Assembly: GCA_020201525.1 (NCBI GenBank)
Contig: JAIVGO010000107.1
Span: 1 to 35,479, forward strand
Reading direction: 5' to 3'
From: Actinomycetota bacterium
GTDB lineage: Bacteria; Actinomycetota; AC-67
Length of the DNA: 35,479 nucleotides
The position numbers were made by a program, and so were the translations under genes. The notes beneath the pieces were generated by a model. It ran no database searches, was not told the DNA's origin, and was given only the letters and a program-made list of their open reading frames with translations. Positions 1-7,593 of this stretch are shown one piece after another (the first letter of the stretch is position 1; each line of letters begins with the position of its first letter).

Positions 1-1
1 G

Positions 2-463
2 CCCACATTCGCGCATCCCATCGCGTTCAACGCGATTCCGCACGTCGGCTCATTCGGCGACGGCGGCTTTACGAGCGAAGAGCGGCGGGTGCTTCTCGAG
101 AGCCGAAAGATCCTGTCGGCGCCGTCCCTCGACGTCTTCGCTACGTGCGTGCGCATCCCGACGATCGTTGCACACGGCATAGCAGCGTGGGTGCAGTTCG
201 AGCGTGAGGTCACGCTCAGTGAGGTACGCGACGTCCTCGCGAACGCCGACGGGGTCGAGCTGGAAGATGACCCCGGCCAAACGCGGTATCCGACCGCGCT
301 GCTGGCATCGGCGAAAGACAAGGGATATGTCGGCCGGCTGCGCATCGACCCGGCCGACCCGCGCGCTCTTGGTTTCTTCTCGACGTGTGACAACTTGCGC
401 AAGGGGGCTGCGCTGAACGCGGTCCAGATCGCCGAGCTGCTCGTCGCGATGAATCTTCTCTAA
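2..463 (+). CDS. asd: aspartate-semialdehyde dehydrogenase, C-terminal part
   Basis: This is the 3' end of a gene that starts before the window. Known role of the family: NADPH-dependent reduction of aspartyl-4-phosphate to aspartate semialdehyde, the branch point to lysine/diaminopimelate, threonine and methionine. Seen: about 153 residues that open with an AFNAIPHVGSF stretch and then ERR..ESRKIL, matching the dimerisation/catalytic domain of the family. They continue with CVRIPTIVAHG, which carries the conserved substrate-binding Arg and catalytic His, and end with DNLRKGAALNAVQIAELL, the hallmark C-terminus. The catalytic Cys lies upstream of the window. The TAA stop is followed by a 137-base gap before the next gene on the same strand. 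Identification is firm; only the 5' part is missing. Confidence 0.95.
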   Translation, partial: PTFAHPIAFNAIPHVGSFGDGGFTSEERRVLLESRKILSAPSLDVFATCVRIPTIVAHGIAAWVQFEREVTLSEVRDVLANADGVELEDDPGQTRYPTALLASAKDKGYVGRLRIDPADPRALGFFSTCDNLRKGAALNAVQIAELLVAMNLL

Positions 464-600
464 GAAAACTTCTGGAAAAAAGAGAACTTTCGGTACCGGA
501 GCGCCCGGCATAAAGCCATATACCGGCAGGAAACGTGATTAATTGGGGAGAAGCCCTCATCACGCAATAACCGGTACAAGCAACCATCCGGGAGGATTGC

Positions 601-2163
601 ATGCTCCGCCGTGTCCCGAAGATCGTTCTTCTTCCTCTCGCAATCGCCCTCCTTCTTCCGGTCGTGGCCAGCGCAACGATCGACACCGCTTGTTCGACGA
701 CGGCCGGGATGTCCGGCTACGTCAAAGACCCCTTGGGCGTTCCGTTGCCGAACTTGCGCGTCGCGGTGAGCCCGACGAACAGCACGGTCGAAGATGCCTC
801 GACGAGCACAGGATCGTTACCGACGACAGGGTTCTACCACTTGTGCGCGAAGAACCACGGGACTCTCGACGTTCATGTTCAAGATCGCAACGCCAAGCCG
901 CTGTACGCGGACATCAATCAGCCGTATACGACCGAGACCAACCAAGGACGAGCCGACTTTACGGCACAGACCGGTTATCCCGTGCTCTACAAGCTGAGCG
1001 TCACGCCGTCGCCCGTCGCCGTTACCACGGTGACCGCACCGGCGACGATCACGTTCACCGTCAAGACGAAGATGCCCTTTGCCAACGAGGCGCCGATCAG
1101 CCCGACGCGTTCGGTAACGCTCAAATACGTCGAGGTGCTCAACCCGAGCGGCGCGTCTATATCGGTGACGATGAGCCCCGCGGGCACTACCGGCGGCGGT
1201 CCTGCCGGGGGCGGATGGAATTTGTGGACGGGGTCGGTGACCTTCGCAAAGGGCTACCAGGACGTTGCGTACTATGCGACCGCAAAGGGAAGCGACGCGG
1301 GAACGACGGTGACCCAAAGCGACACGCAGCCGTTTTTCGTCGACAACAAGTACCCGATCTTCGGATCGGGCCCACCCCTCACCACGACGTCGTGCAACAA
1401 CGGTGGCCACAGCGCGATCTACGGCTTCTCGCCCTACTATCCGACGACGAATCAACAACCGATCGCGTCGCACGGTGTGTGCGACAACGGTGACTTTTCC
1501 GGGCTCGATCGCTATTCACCCACATTGAAAGTCTGTCCCGCGCAGGTCGAGGACTCGTCGTGCACGACCGAATCCGTCGTCCTCGGATCGACTGCGATTG
1601 TCTGGGTGCCGCAATCGCCGCTATCGCTCGGAAAGCACTACCTCGTCTGGTCGATTCAAGATCTCGCCGGCAACTTGTCCAAGAGCAGCTGGGATCTCCT
1701 CGAGATAACCACCTCGTGTGAAGCGCCGGCAGTGTGTAACAAGCCGAAGACCTACGCCCCGGCGCCGGCGACATTTCCGACTGGGGACAAAGCCGGAATC
1801 GTCCAGGGATGTTCCGCGTGTACGCCGACGTCGGTGCCGAAGATCGCGTTCAAGATTCAGGATCCCGATGGCATGTACGACATCAGGGAGATCGTTTTGA
1901 AGATCTATTATCAAGACGAGAGCCAGTTGGTGTACGTGTACGACCGGAATCTCCTACCGACAACCCAACCGACGCTGACCGACAAGCGCGGGGGCGGAAC
2001 CCTTCAACCCCAAAGCGACGGACTGTCTTATCAGCTCATCGCCGACGGCTACCCTCTGGTCGGAAAACCAAGCGGGCGGTACATCGTGAGCGCCGCCGCG
2101 TACGACAACGGCGGCAACGCGTCGGAGCTGACCTGGGAATTCATTCTCGTCACCGCGCCGTAA
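601..2163 (+). CDS. large secreted protein with Ig-like/regulatory-like beta domains
   Basis: A 520-residue protein preceded by GGGAGGATTGC, a clear ribosome binding site. The N-terminus (MLRRVPKIVLLPLAIALLL, then VVASA) is a typical signal peptide, with likely cleavage after SA near residue 25. Residues about 34-100 (SGYVKDPLGVPLPNLRVAV, then TGFYHLCAKN) resemble a carboxypeptidase-regulatory-like beta-sandwich. The rest is Ser/Thr/Gly-rich beta sequence with several Cys pairs (for example SCTTE, TSCEAPAVC, GCSACTP) that could form disulfides. Two stretches (YLVWSIQDLAGN and YIVSAAAYDNGGNASELTWEF) look like Ig-like or bacterial surface-protein strands. No catalytic motif, sortase signal or transmembrane anchor was seen. 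It is inferred to be exported and structural or adhesive; the specific function is unknown. Confidence 0.75.
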   Translation: MLRRVPKIVLLPLAIALLLPVVASATIDTACSTTAGMSGYVKDPLGVPLPNLRVAVSPTNSTVEDASTSTGSLPTTGFYHLCAKNHGTLDVHVQDRNAKPLYADINQPYTTETNQGRADFTAQTGYPVLYKLSVTPSPVAVTTVTAPATITFTVKTKMPFANEAPISPTRSVTLKYVEVLNPSGASISVTMSPAGTTGGGPAGGGWNLWTGSVTFAKGYQDVAYYATAKGSDAGTTVTQSDTQPFFVDNKYPIFGSGPPLTTTSCNNGGHSAIYGFSPYYPTTNQQPIASHGVCDNGDFSGLDRYSPTLKVCPAQVEDSSCTTESVVLGSTAIVWVPQSPLSLGKHYLVWSIQDLAGNLSKSSWDLLEITTSCEAPAVCNKPKTYAPAPATFPTGDKAGIVQGCSACTPTSVPKIAFKIQDPDGMYDIREIVLKIYYQDESQLVYVYDRNLLPTTQPTLTDKRGGGTLQPQSDGLSYQLIADGYPLVGKPSGRYIVSAAAYDNGGNASELTWEFILVTAP

Positions 2164-2173
2164 AGCGAAACAG

Positions 2174-3985
2174 CTAGCCGACTTTTGCGCGCTCGCGGGC
2201 GCGCCGGTCTCGAATTCGCTTCCGGACGCGCAGCGTCGACGGCGTCACCTCGACGAGCTCGTCGTCGGCGATGAACTCGATCGAGGTCTCGACCGTGAGC
2301 TCTCGCGGGGGCTCCAGCTTGATCGCCTCGTCGGCGGAATGCGTGCGCATGTTCGTCTTCTGCTTTTCCTTCGTCGGATTGACGACCATGTCCTCTTCGC
2401 GAGCGTTCTCACCGACGACCATTCCTTCGTACACGTCATCTCCCGGCGACACGAAGAGCTTTCCACGCTCCTGCAAGTTGTCGAGCGCATACGCGGTGAC
2501 CTTGCCGGCACGGTCGGCGATCATCGCGCCGCCGCTGCGGTGCGGTAGCTCGCCGGCCCACGGCTGCCAGCCGGCGCTTTCTGTGTGTGCCAGCGCGGTG
2601 CCGCGAGTCATCGTCAGTAGCAGCGTCCGGAACCCCAGCAGCCCACGCGCGGGCGCCTCAAAAACAACGGTCGTCCGGCCGGTGCGACCAGGCGTGATGT
2701 GAGTGATCGTTCCTTTCCGCGGCGCGATGATCTGGCTGATCGTTCCGACGTGCTCTTCTGGAACGTCGACGGTAATGCGCTCGCGCGGCTCGTGGCGATG
2801 ACCATCGACCAGGTGCGTGATGACCTCCGGACGGCTCACTTCCATTTCGTAGCCTTCACGGCGCATCTGTTCGATCAAGACGGCGAGTTGCAGCTCACCG
2901 CGTCCCGCGACCTCGAGGATGTCCGGCGAGTGCGTCGGCCGCAAGCGGATCGACACGTTACCGAGCGTTTCGCGTTGCAGGCGCTCCGCGATGTGTCGAG
3001 CGGTCAAGAAGCGTCCCGTTCCCGAAAGCGGGGACGTGTTCGGACCGAAGGTCATCTTCAGCACCGGCTCGTCGACCGAAAGCCGAGGCAACGCCTCGGG
3101 TTCCTCCGGGTCGGTAAGCGTGTCGCCGATTTCGATCTCCGGGATCCCGGCCGACACGAAGAGATCGCCGGCACCGATCTCGTCGACCGGTTTCCGTCCG
3201 AGGCCGTCGAACCCCATGAGCGATGTGAGCTTCGACACCCGAACTTCGGTGTCGGCTCCGATGAATGCAATCGGTGCCGAGGCGTGCAACGTCCCGGAGA
3301 TGATGCGGCCGATTGCCAAACGCCCGAGATAGTCGCTCGCGTCCAGGTTCGTGATGAGAGCGCGCAACGGCGCGGACGGGTCGCCGGTCGGCGCCGGAAC
3401 CGTTTCCAAAATCGCATCGAGCAACGGAGACAGATCCTCGTCCGGACCCGGAACGCCCACCCCCGGCACCGACTTGCCTTCACGCGCGATGGCCGAGAAC
3501 GCCGGGAAGTCGATGTGGTGGTCCTGCGCGTCCAGGTCGAAGAACAGCTCGTAAATCAAGTCGAGGACCTCGGCCGTGCGCGCATCTTTTCGATCGACCT
3601 TGTTGAGGACGACGACGGTCGGCAGGTGCAGCGCGAGCGCTTTGCTCAGCACGTATCGCGTTTGGGGCAATGGTCCCTCGGCGGCGTCCACCAGAAGGAC
3701 GATGCCGTCGACCATCGCAAGCGCTCGCTCAACCTCGCCGCCGAAGTCGGAGTGGCCGGGTGTATCGACGAGGTTGATCTTGATGCCTTTCCAGACGATC
3801 GAGGCCGCTTTGGCCAGAATCGTGATGCCTTTCTCTCGCTCGAGGTCACCGGTGTCCATGATCCGCGTGTCGATGTTGTCTGCGCGGACCACGCCGGTCG
3901 CGCGCAGGAATGCGTCGACAAGGGTCGTTTTGCCGTGGTCGACGTGCGCAACCAAGGCGACGTTGCGGATCTCGGAAGGTTTCAT
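2174..3985 (-). CDS. typA: ribosome-associated translational GTPase TypA/BipA
   Basis: A 603-residue EF-G-like GTPase of normal family length. The GTPase motifs are all present: P-loop AHVDHGKT (13-20), switch I REKGIT (50-55), DTPGH (74-78) and NKVD (128-131). EF-Tu domain II, the EF-G III/V-like part, and the TypA-specific C-terminus (around GKVTAYALDNLQERGKLF, and NVRTHSADE-like NMRTHSADEAIKL) follow. Known role: binds the 70S ribosome in the EF-G site and helps 50S assembly and stress or cold adaptation. There is no good Shine-Dalgarno sequence. A TAGTCT -10-like box sits 9 bases before the ATG, so the transcript may be leaderless. The upstream L,D-transpeptidase gene on the same strand is separated from it by a strong hairpin, so typA probably has its own promoter. 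Confidence 0.96.
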   Translation of the reverse strand: MKPSEIRNVALVAHVDHGKTTLVDAFLRATGVVRADNIDTRIMDTGDLEREKGITILAKAASIVWKGIKINLVDTPGHSDFGGEVERALAMVDGIVLLVDAAEGPLPQTRYVLSKALALHLPTVVVLNKVDRKDARTAEVLDLIYELFFDLDAQDHHIDFPAFSAIAREGKSVPGVGVPGPDEDLSPLLDAILETVPAPTGDPSAPLRALITNLDASDYLGRLAIGRIISGTLHASAPIAFIGADTEVRVSKLTSLMGFDGLGRKPVDEIGAGDLFVSAGIPEIEIGDTLTDPEEPEALPRLSVDEPVLKMTFGPNTSPLSGTGRFLTARHIAERLQRETLGNVSIRLRPTHSPDILEVAGRGELQLAVLIEQMRREGYEMEVSRPEVITHLVDGHRHEPRERITVDVPEEHVGTISQIIAPRKGTITHITPGRTGRTTVVFEAPARGLLGFRTLLLTMTRGTALAHTESAGWQPWAGELPHRSGGAMIADRAGKVTAYALDNLQERGKLFVSPGDDVYEGMVVGENAREEDMVVNPTKEKQKTNMRTHSADEAIKLEPPRELTVETSIEFIADDELVEVTPSTLRVRKRIRDRRARERAKVG

Positions 3986-3994
3986 TGCTGCCTA

Positions 3995-4000
3995 CAGACT
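3995..4000 (-). promoter_or_regulatory. possible -10 box for leaderless typA transcript
   Basis: On the minus strand TAGTCT (TANNNT pattern) lies about 9 bases upstream of the typA ATG. A start site 6-8 bases downstream of it would fall on or next to the ATG. No convincing -35 box is visible because that region is taken by the terminator hairpin at 4010-4045. This is an inference from spacing only. Confidence 0.35.
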
Positions 4001-4009
4001 ACCCGCTCA

Positions 4010-4045
4010 CAAAGAAGCGCCCGCCGGGCGGCGAGCGCTCCTTTG
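4010..4045 (-). terminator. long hairpin terminator after the L,D-transpeptidase gene
   Basis: Two 16-base arms (4010-4025 and 4030-4045) pair along their whole length around a GCCC loop when read on the minus strand, with two G-T pairs. The downstream arm ends in CTTCTTTGT. The hairpin begins 13 bases past the transpeptidase stop codon and ends 24 bases before typA. The U tract is short and lies partly inside the stem. The hairpin is nearly symmetric and could work in either direction. Confidence 0.7.
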
Positions 4046-4058
4046 TCCGGGTGAGGGG

Positions 4059-4625
4059 TTAGTGCACCCAGACCGGCGTGCCGACCTTCGTCCAGTGGAA
4101 GAGGGACTCGGCGTCGCCGACGTTCACGCGCACGCATCCGTGACTCGCCGGCTTGCCGAGCGTCGACGCGCCGATGTTGACGGGCGAGCTCGGGTAATGC
4201 GGCAACTGGTGGATGAAGTAGTTCCCGTGCCAGTTCATCGCCCACGGCATCCACACGCCCCACTTAGTAGACCAGGCGTTGCGGTTCTTGAAGATGACCT
4301 TGTAGTGGCCGGTTGGTGTTTCGTAGCCGGGGCGGCCGGTCGAGATGACGAGCCGCATGACCGGACGACCGTCGCGCCACGCAGTGAGCCGCTGATGCTC
4401 GATCGAGATTTCGATGACGGCACCGGCAGGGTTCCGCGGGTCGGGATTCCGGCGGACCGACTGCCGCACAGGCGAAGGGACCGGCGCGGCAACTGGTGAG
4501 GCCGACGGTTCGGCGGCCGCTGCCGCAGGCGCCGGCGCGAGCGGTTGATGACGTACGAGCGCAACTGCTTGAAAAACTCCGAGCGTGAGAACAGTTGTTG
4601 CGACCCAGCTAGCGAGCTTCTTCAT
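4059..4625 (-). CDS. L,D-transpeptidase (YkuD domain), exported
   Basis: A 188-residue protein. The ATG at 4625 is chosen because AGGGGGA lies 7 bases upstream; an in-frame ATG seven codons further upstream has no such site. Residues 6-25 form an uncleaved or signal-type hydrophobic segment, followed by a Pro/Ala-rich linker (28-58) that would span the wall. The YkuD domain (about 69-188) starts with IEISIEHQRLTAW and contains STGRPGYETPTG, the conserved His in YFIHQ (H139) and the catalytic motif SHGCVRV with Cys164. Known role: 3-3 peptidoglycan cross-linking or anchoring of proteins to peptidoglycan in the periplasm or wall zone. It is monocistronic, with a strong hairpin after the stop codon. 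Confidence 0.92.
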   Translation of the reverse strand: MKKLASWVATTVLTLGVFQAVALVRHQPLAPAPAAAAAEPSASPVAAPVPSPVRQSVRRNPDPRNPAGAVIEISIEHQRLTAWRDGRPVMRLVISTGRPGYETPTGHYKVIFKNRNAWSTKWGVWMPWAMNWHGNYFIHQLPHYPSSPVNIGASTLGKPASHGCVRVNVGDAESLFHWTKVGTPVWVH

Positions 4626-4917
4626 GGCGACATCCCCCTGAATCACTGGACATCACCGAGGCTAGGTCGCAGGTCGCATTGCTGATGCGTCCGAAGGTTC
4701 ATTCTTCGACGTCTTGTGGCCACTGTCCGTTCGGCCGTTCGGAGGTTGGAGACGCGGGCTTTGCGCTGAGCAATCAAAATTGTTGCGCCAAAAGTGGACA
4801 GATCAGCCGTATTTACTGCTTGGTTGCGCCGTGTAGCTTCGCCGTGCGCAGGAAAGGAGCAATAGTGAAGGCGCATGCGAGGTGTTTGCATGAACCGGCA
4901 GCGAGGTGTGGCAGGCC

Positions 4918-5373
4918 ATGGACGGGACCAGGGGAGCAAATAGAGAAAGCACCGACCGCGTTTCGGTGCTGGATCGAAGGTTCCCGACGAAACCGTCCTC
5001 GGCGGCCCTCGCACGTCATGCCATCCGTGAGCAGCTTGCGCCGGTCGTGCCCGACTCCATTCTCGCCGACGCGGAGCTTCTCGTCACCGAGCTGGTGAGC
5101 AACAGCATCAGGCACAGCGGCATGTCCGAGAGTAGTGATATCGAGCTTATATCTGTCGTGACGCCGAGGTGCGTCCACGTGGAAATACGGGACCGAGGTC
5201 GGTCTCCGTCGCTTGCTCCGCAACGTTCCCGTCACGCACGAGATTCCGGCTATGGCCTCTTTCTCGTCGATCAGTTGTCGTCGCGGTGGGGCGCCTTCCC
5301 CGGAAACCGGACGCGCGTGTGGTTTGAGATCGATCATGACTCAGCGCTTCTTGAACATCGGCTCGAAGCCTGA
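4918..5373 (+). CDS. RsbW-like anti-sigma factor / HATPase_c_2 serine kinase
   Basis: A 151-residue GHKL-fold ATPase. The N box is ELVSNSIRH, with Glu58 and Asn62 placed as in anti-sigma kinases. The G1 box is DRG (92-94), though the following residues are RSPS rather than the usual xG, and the G2 box is GYGLFLVDQL (111-120). Known role of the family: binds sigma factors and phosphorylates STAS anti-anti-sigma partners in partner switching. No STAS gene or sigma factor is nearby, so the partner lies elsewhere. The ATG at 4918 follows GAGGTG at 9 bases; a GTG at 4906 is the alternative start. The 292 bases upstream, back to the divergent transpeptidase gene, must hold both promoters, but no clear -35/-10 pair could be assigned there. 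Confidence 0.85.
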   Translation: MDGTRGANRESTDRVSVLDRRFPTKPSSAALARHAIREQLAPVVPDSILADAELLVTELVSNSIRHSGMSESSDIELISVVTPRCVHVEIRDRGRSPSLAPQRSRHARDSGYGLFLVDQLSSRWGAFPGNRTRVWFEIDHDSALLEHRLEA

Positions 5374-5380
5374 TGTCGCG

Positions 5381-6154
5381 TCAGCGCGGACCCACGACAA
5401 GACTTTGCGTCGCCCCACCGAAGCGACCGCGAACATCCCACAAAGTACTTTGAGCCACCCCCACGCCGTCCGGATCGATGAGGGAGTGGGCGTCCAAGCA
5501 AACCCACTCCCCCTCGGGCATGCGCGTAAAGTGAGCCGTCAATTCGACGTTGATGAACAAGTGCGTTCGAAAGTCGAGAACGGAACTGATGCCGTTGCCA
5601 CTGTCCGCTGCGACAAGAACTCGGGTCAGAGGTGATGGCTCTTCGCCGGCAACGAGTGGTTTGCGCATCCGCATCCAGACGGCCGCGGGACCCGGATCGA
5701 AAAAGACGCCGCGGGCGAACCGCCATTCCATCGCACGAAAGTAACTCGTCTCAGCCGGGTCGGGGACGGGCGCTGTTTCGCTTTCGTTCGGGCCCGGCAA
5801 GGAAGTCGGTCCCGCAGTAACTTCAGGCGCCGAGCCGGGCACGGCCCGAATGCGCCATGCGGAGGCACGAGCAACTTCACTGCCCTCATCCGTCATCGAC
5901 GCAGTGACGAATTCGACGCGTCGTCCGGGCCGGTCGATTTTGGCTGCAATGCGCAGAGGTTTGATGGGAATCGCGCGCAAGATCTCAATGGTGAAGCGCG
6001 CCACCCGCATCCCTTTGGTGCCGATGCTTTCTATGCTTCGCGCAAGAAGCGCGGCCGGCGGGCCCGCGTGTTGCGAGCCGGGATCCCACGGGCCGCGCGT
6101 CCATGCAGTTGGAATGTACCGGTCCCCCTCGGCTACATAGAACGCGTCTTCCAT
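5381..6154 (-). CDS. acyl-CoA thioesterase-like double-hotdog protein
   Basis: A 257-residue protein of the thioesterase family with two hotdog folds (4HBT_3/TesB-like). The first half has WTRGPWDPGSQHAGPPAALLAR (about 18-39), the signature of the central hotdog helix. It is followed by RFTIEILRAIPIKPLRIAAK, typical beta strands. The second hotdog contains LVAADSGNGISSVLDF, where the Asp-Ser-Gly-Asn region corresponds to the family's active-site helix. Known role: hydrolysis of acyl-CoA thioesters. The true substrate cannot be told. It ends 7 bases from the convergent anti-sigma gene. The short gap to the small upstream gene on the same strand (30 bases) suggests cotranscription. Confidence 0.82.
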   Translation of the reverse strand: MEDAFYVAEGDRYIPTAWTRGPWDPGSQHAGPPAALLARSIESIGTKGMRVARFTIEILRAIPIKPLRIAAKIDRPGRRVEFVTASMTDEGSEVARASAWRIRAVPGSAPEVTAGPTSLPGPNESETAPVPDPAETSYFRAMEWRFARGVFFDPGPAAVWMRMRKPLVAGEEPSPLTRVLVAADSGNGISSVLDFRTHLFINVELTAHFTRMPEGEWVCLDAHSLIDPDGVGVAQSTLWDVRGRFGGATQSLVVGPR

Positions 6155-6184
6155 GAAGGAAGACTAGCCGAGGCCGTCACGTTC

Positions 6185-6355
6185 TTACCCGCCCGCTTGT
6201 GCCGTCCGTTCTCGGGCCTTCTCCTGGCCTTCCGGTGGTAGATCCGCGATTTGCTTGCCTTCGGGCTGACAGCAGCCGCCGCCTTCGGCGGCGTGTTCGG
6301 TCCAGGTTCGGCCGTCACAACACCAACCTTTGCTTGTATCGAGTGTCTCTGCCAT
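6185..6355 (-). CDS. small cysteine-rich protein (56 residues)
   Basis: A short gene supported mainly by its translation start: AGGAGG sits 5 bases before the ATG, the strongest ribosome binding site in this part of the window. The product has two paired-cysteine knuckles, KGWCCDGRTW and GGGCCQPEGK, about 15 residues apart. A charged tail (EGQEKARERTAQAGG) follows. The four cysteines suggest metal binding or a disulfide pair, but there is no named family I recognise. A longer frame overlapping here is rejected because its start lies upstream of the binding site and it runs into the thioesterase gene. The thioesterase gene begins 30 bases downstream on the same strand. The gene is divergent from the resolvase-like operon, with a palindrome between them. 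Confidence 0.6.
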   Translation of the reverse strand: MAETLDTSKGWCCDGRTWTEHAAEGGGCCQPEGKQIADLPPEGQEKARERTAQAGG

Positions 6356-6381
6356 TCCAACCTCCTGGTCATTTGGGGTCT

Positions 6382-6393
6382 ACCCACGTGGGT
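6382..6393. promoter_or_regulatory. 12-base perfect palindrome, possible operator
   Basis: ACCCACGTGGGT is a perfect palindrome with a CACGTG core. It lies between the divergent starts of the small cysteine-rich gene (27 bases away) and the resolvase-like gene (46 bases away). The position fits an operator shared by the two transcripts. No regulator gene is adjacent. Confidence 0.35.
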
Positions 6394-6425
6394 TTTGCCG
6401 TAACATCCGCGTTCTTGATCAGTGC

Positions 6426-6431
6426 TTTAAT
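6426..6431 (+). promoter_or_regulatory. -10-like box before the resolvase-like operon
   Basis: TTTAAT matches the -10 consensus at five of six positions and ends 8 bases before the ATG at 6440. The gene has only a weak ribosome binding site (GAG), which fits a leaderless or very short leader transcript. No good -35 was found at 16-18 bases upstream. Confidence 0.35.
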
Positions 6432-6439
6432 TGAGATGG

Positions 6440-7075
6440 ATGAAAGCGGTCGGATACGTGCGTGTTTCCCTCGACTGTCCCGTCGACGAGTTTCTCGACT
6501 TCGACGCCCAGAAAGAAGCGATCGATCACTGGGCGGGGCGAAACCGCGACCATATTGTTCGTATGGTTAGCGACGAAGGCGCAGCAGCATCCGCGAGTTT
6601 GTCCGGCAGAGCAGGTCTCGGCGGGGCACTCCACGACGTCGCAACCGGAATAGCCAACACGCTCGTCGTCGCCCGCCTCGATCGTTTGGCGCCGGACGTT
6701 ATCACACAGGAGTTGATCGCCGCCGAAGTGCGTCGTACGGGCGGCGAGATCCATTGCGCACACCCGAACGAGGAGCGCGCTCTTGTCGACGCTACGGACG
6801 CACGTCGCCAAATCGCGCGCGCCGTTATCGCCGCCGTGCCGGAGTTCAAGACGGCGTTGCGCGATCTGTCCGTTAGAAACCGAGTCGGCAAGCAGCCGTT
6901 GGACGATGACAGCGAGCACGCAGCTATGGCGGTCATCGAACAGCTCGCCGAACGGGGCGTCTCACCTCGCGAGATTTCGTTCCAGCTGAGCGCGGAGGGG
7001 TTTCGTCCGAAGCTCAGTCACGTGTTCAACCTCGGCGCTTTGCGGCGACTGATTGCCGGCTTCGACGGCAAGTGA
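6440..7075 (+). CDS. resolvase/invertase-like serine recombinase domain protein, probably catalytically altered
   Basis: A 211-residue protein. Residues 1-10 (MKAVGYVRVS) match the start of serine recombinases, with Arg8 and the nucleophile-position Ser10. VVARLDRLAPD (76-86) matches the conserved LDRLxRD helix: the first Arg (R82) is kept, but the second active-site Arg is Pro85. Residues about 160-205 (MAVIEQLAERGVSPREISFQL, then GALRRLIAG) resemble the helix-turn-helix-like recombinase C-terminal region. It is shorter than large serine recombinases and lacks their zinc ribbon and coiled coil. It overlaps the next gene by ATGA, so it is translationally coupled to non-recombinase genes. That context suggests a domesticated DNA-binding role rather than mobility. 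No att or res sites were recognised. TTG at 6431 is an alternative start. Confidence 0.7.
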   Translation: MKAVGYVRVSLDCPVDEFLDFDAQKEAIDHWAGRNRDHIVRMVSDEGAAASASLSGRAGLGGALHDVATGIANTLVVARLDRLAPDVITQELIAAEVRRTGGEIHCAHPNEERALVDATDARRQIARAVIAAVPEFKTALRDLSVRNRVGKQPLDDDSEHAAMAVIEQLAERGVSPREISFQLSAEGFRPKLSHVFNLGALRRLIAGFDGK

Positions 7076-7593
7076 TGACAACGGTCACGTCGTTCATCCG
7101 GCGCCATCGTCTCGCGAGCGGCGTCACGGGGTTGCTCGGGATCGGCCTGGCTGTTTTTGTGTTCGTGTGGTTTCAACCGCAGAAGCTTGTCATCAACAAG
7201 ACGGTGAATGAAGCGGCTCCGAAACCTGCGACATCGACTCAGACTGTGGGTTCCAAGGCCGGCCTTGTGGCTTCTGGATCGTTTCGGAGCCTCGAGCATC
7301 GTACGACGGGGAAGGCGAGCCTTCTGCGTCTTGCCGACGACTCGTTCATTGTTCGCTTCGACGATCTCGATACATCGAACGGTCCGAAGCTCCGCGTGTA
7401 TCTTTCCGAGCTGCCGCCGAACCTTGGATGGCGGGACTACGGGAAACGGTTCCTCGATCTCGGAGCGCTCAAAGGAAACCGCGGCGATCAGAATTACACG
7501 GTACGCCGCGGTGTCGACGTCTCGAAATTCCACAGCGTCGTCATTTGGTGCGAACGCTTCACCGTCGGCTTCGGCGTCGCGCCGCTCGCTTGA
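7075..7593 (+). CDS. membrane-anchored DM13 domain protein
   Basis: A 172-residue protein. One transmembrane or signal-anchor segment (about 14-33, GVTGLLGIGLAVFVFVWF) is followed by a DM13 domain from about residue 66. Signature pieces are SGSFRSLEHRTTGKA, RFDDLDTSNGPKLRVYLS, GDQNYTVRRGVD and SVVIWCERFTVGFGVA. The single conserved Cys lies in VIWCERF, the position proposed in the family to take part in redox or cytochrome-like electron transfer. The domain would face outside the cytoplasm. The start ATG overlaps the stop of the resolvase-like gene (ATGA), and its own stop overlaps the next gene's ATG (TGATG). All three are therefore very likely translated from one message. Confidence 0.88.
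   Translation: MTTVTSFIRRHRLASGVTGLLGIGLAVFVFVWFQPQKLVINKTVNEAAPKPATSTQTVGSKAGLVASGSFRSLEHRTTGKASLLRLADDSFIVRFDDLDTSNGPKLRVYLSELPPNLGWRDYGKRFLDLGALKGNRGDQNYTVRRGVDVSKFHSVVIWCERFTVGFGVAPLA

Noticed and set aside
464-600. Possible riboswitch in the leader of the secreted protein gene
   Set aside because: Repeated ACCGG pieces suggested folding, but no known riboswitch consensus could be matched and no strong stem was found.
6133-6387. Longer 84-codon leftward frame over the small cysteine-rich gene
   Set aside because: Its start lies upstream of the strong AGGAGG site, its product is low-complexity and basic, and it runs into the thioesterase gene. The 56-residue frame fits the binding site.
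6440-7075. Serine recombinase as part of a mobile element or genomic island
   Set aside because: No inverted or direct end repeats, tRNA target, or other mobility genes were seen, and the gene overlaps metabolic genes.
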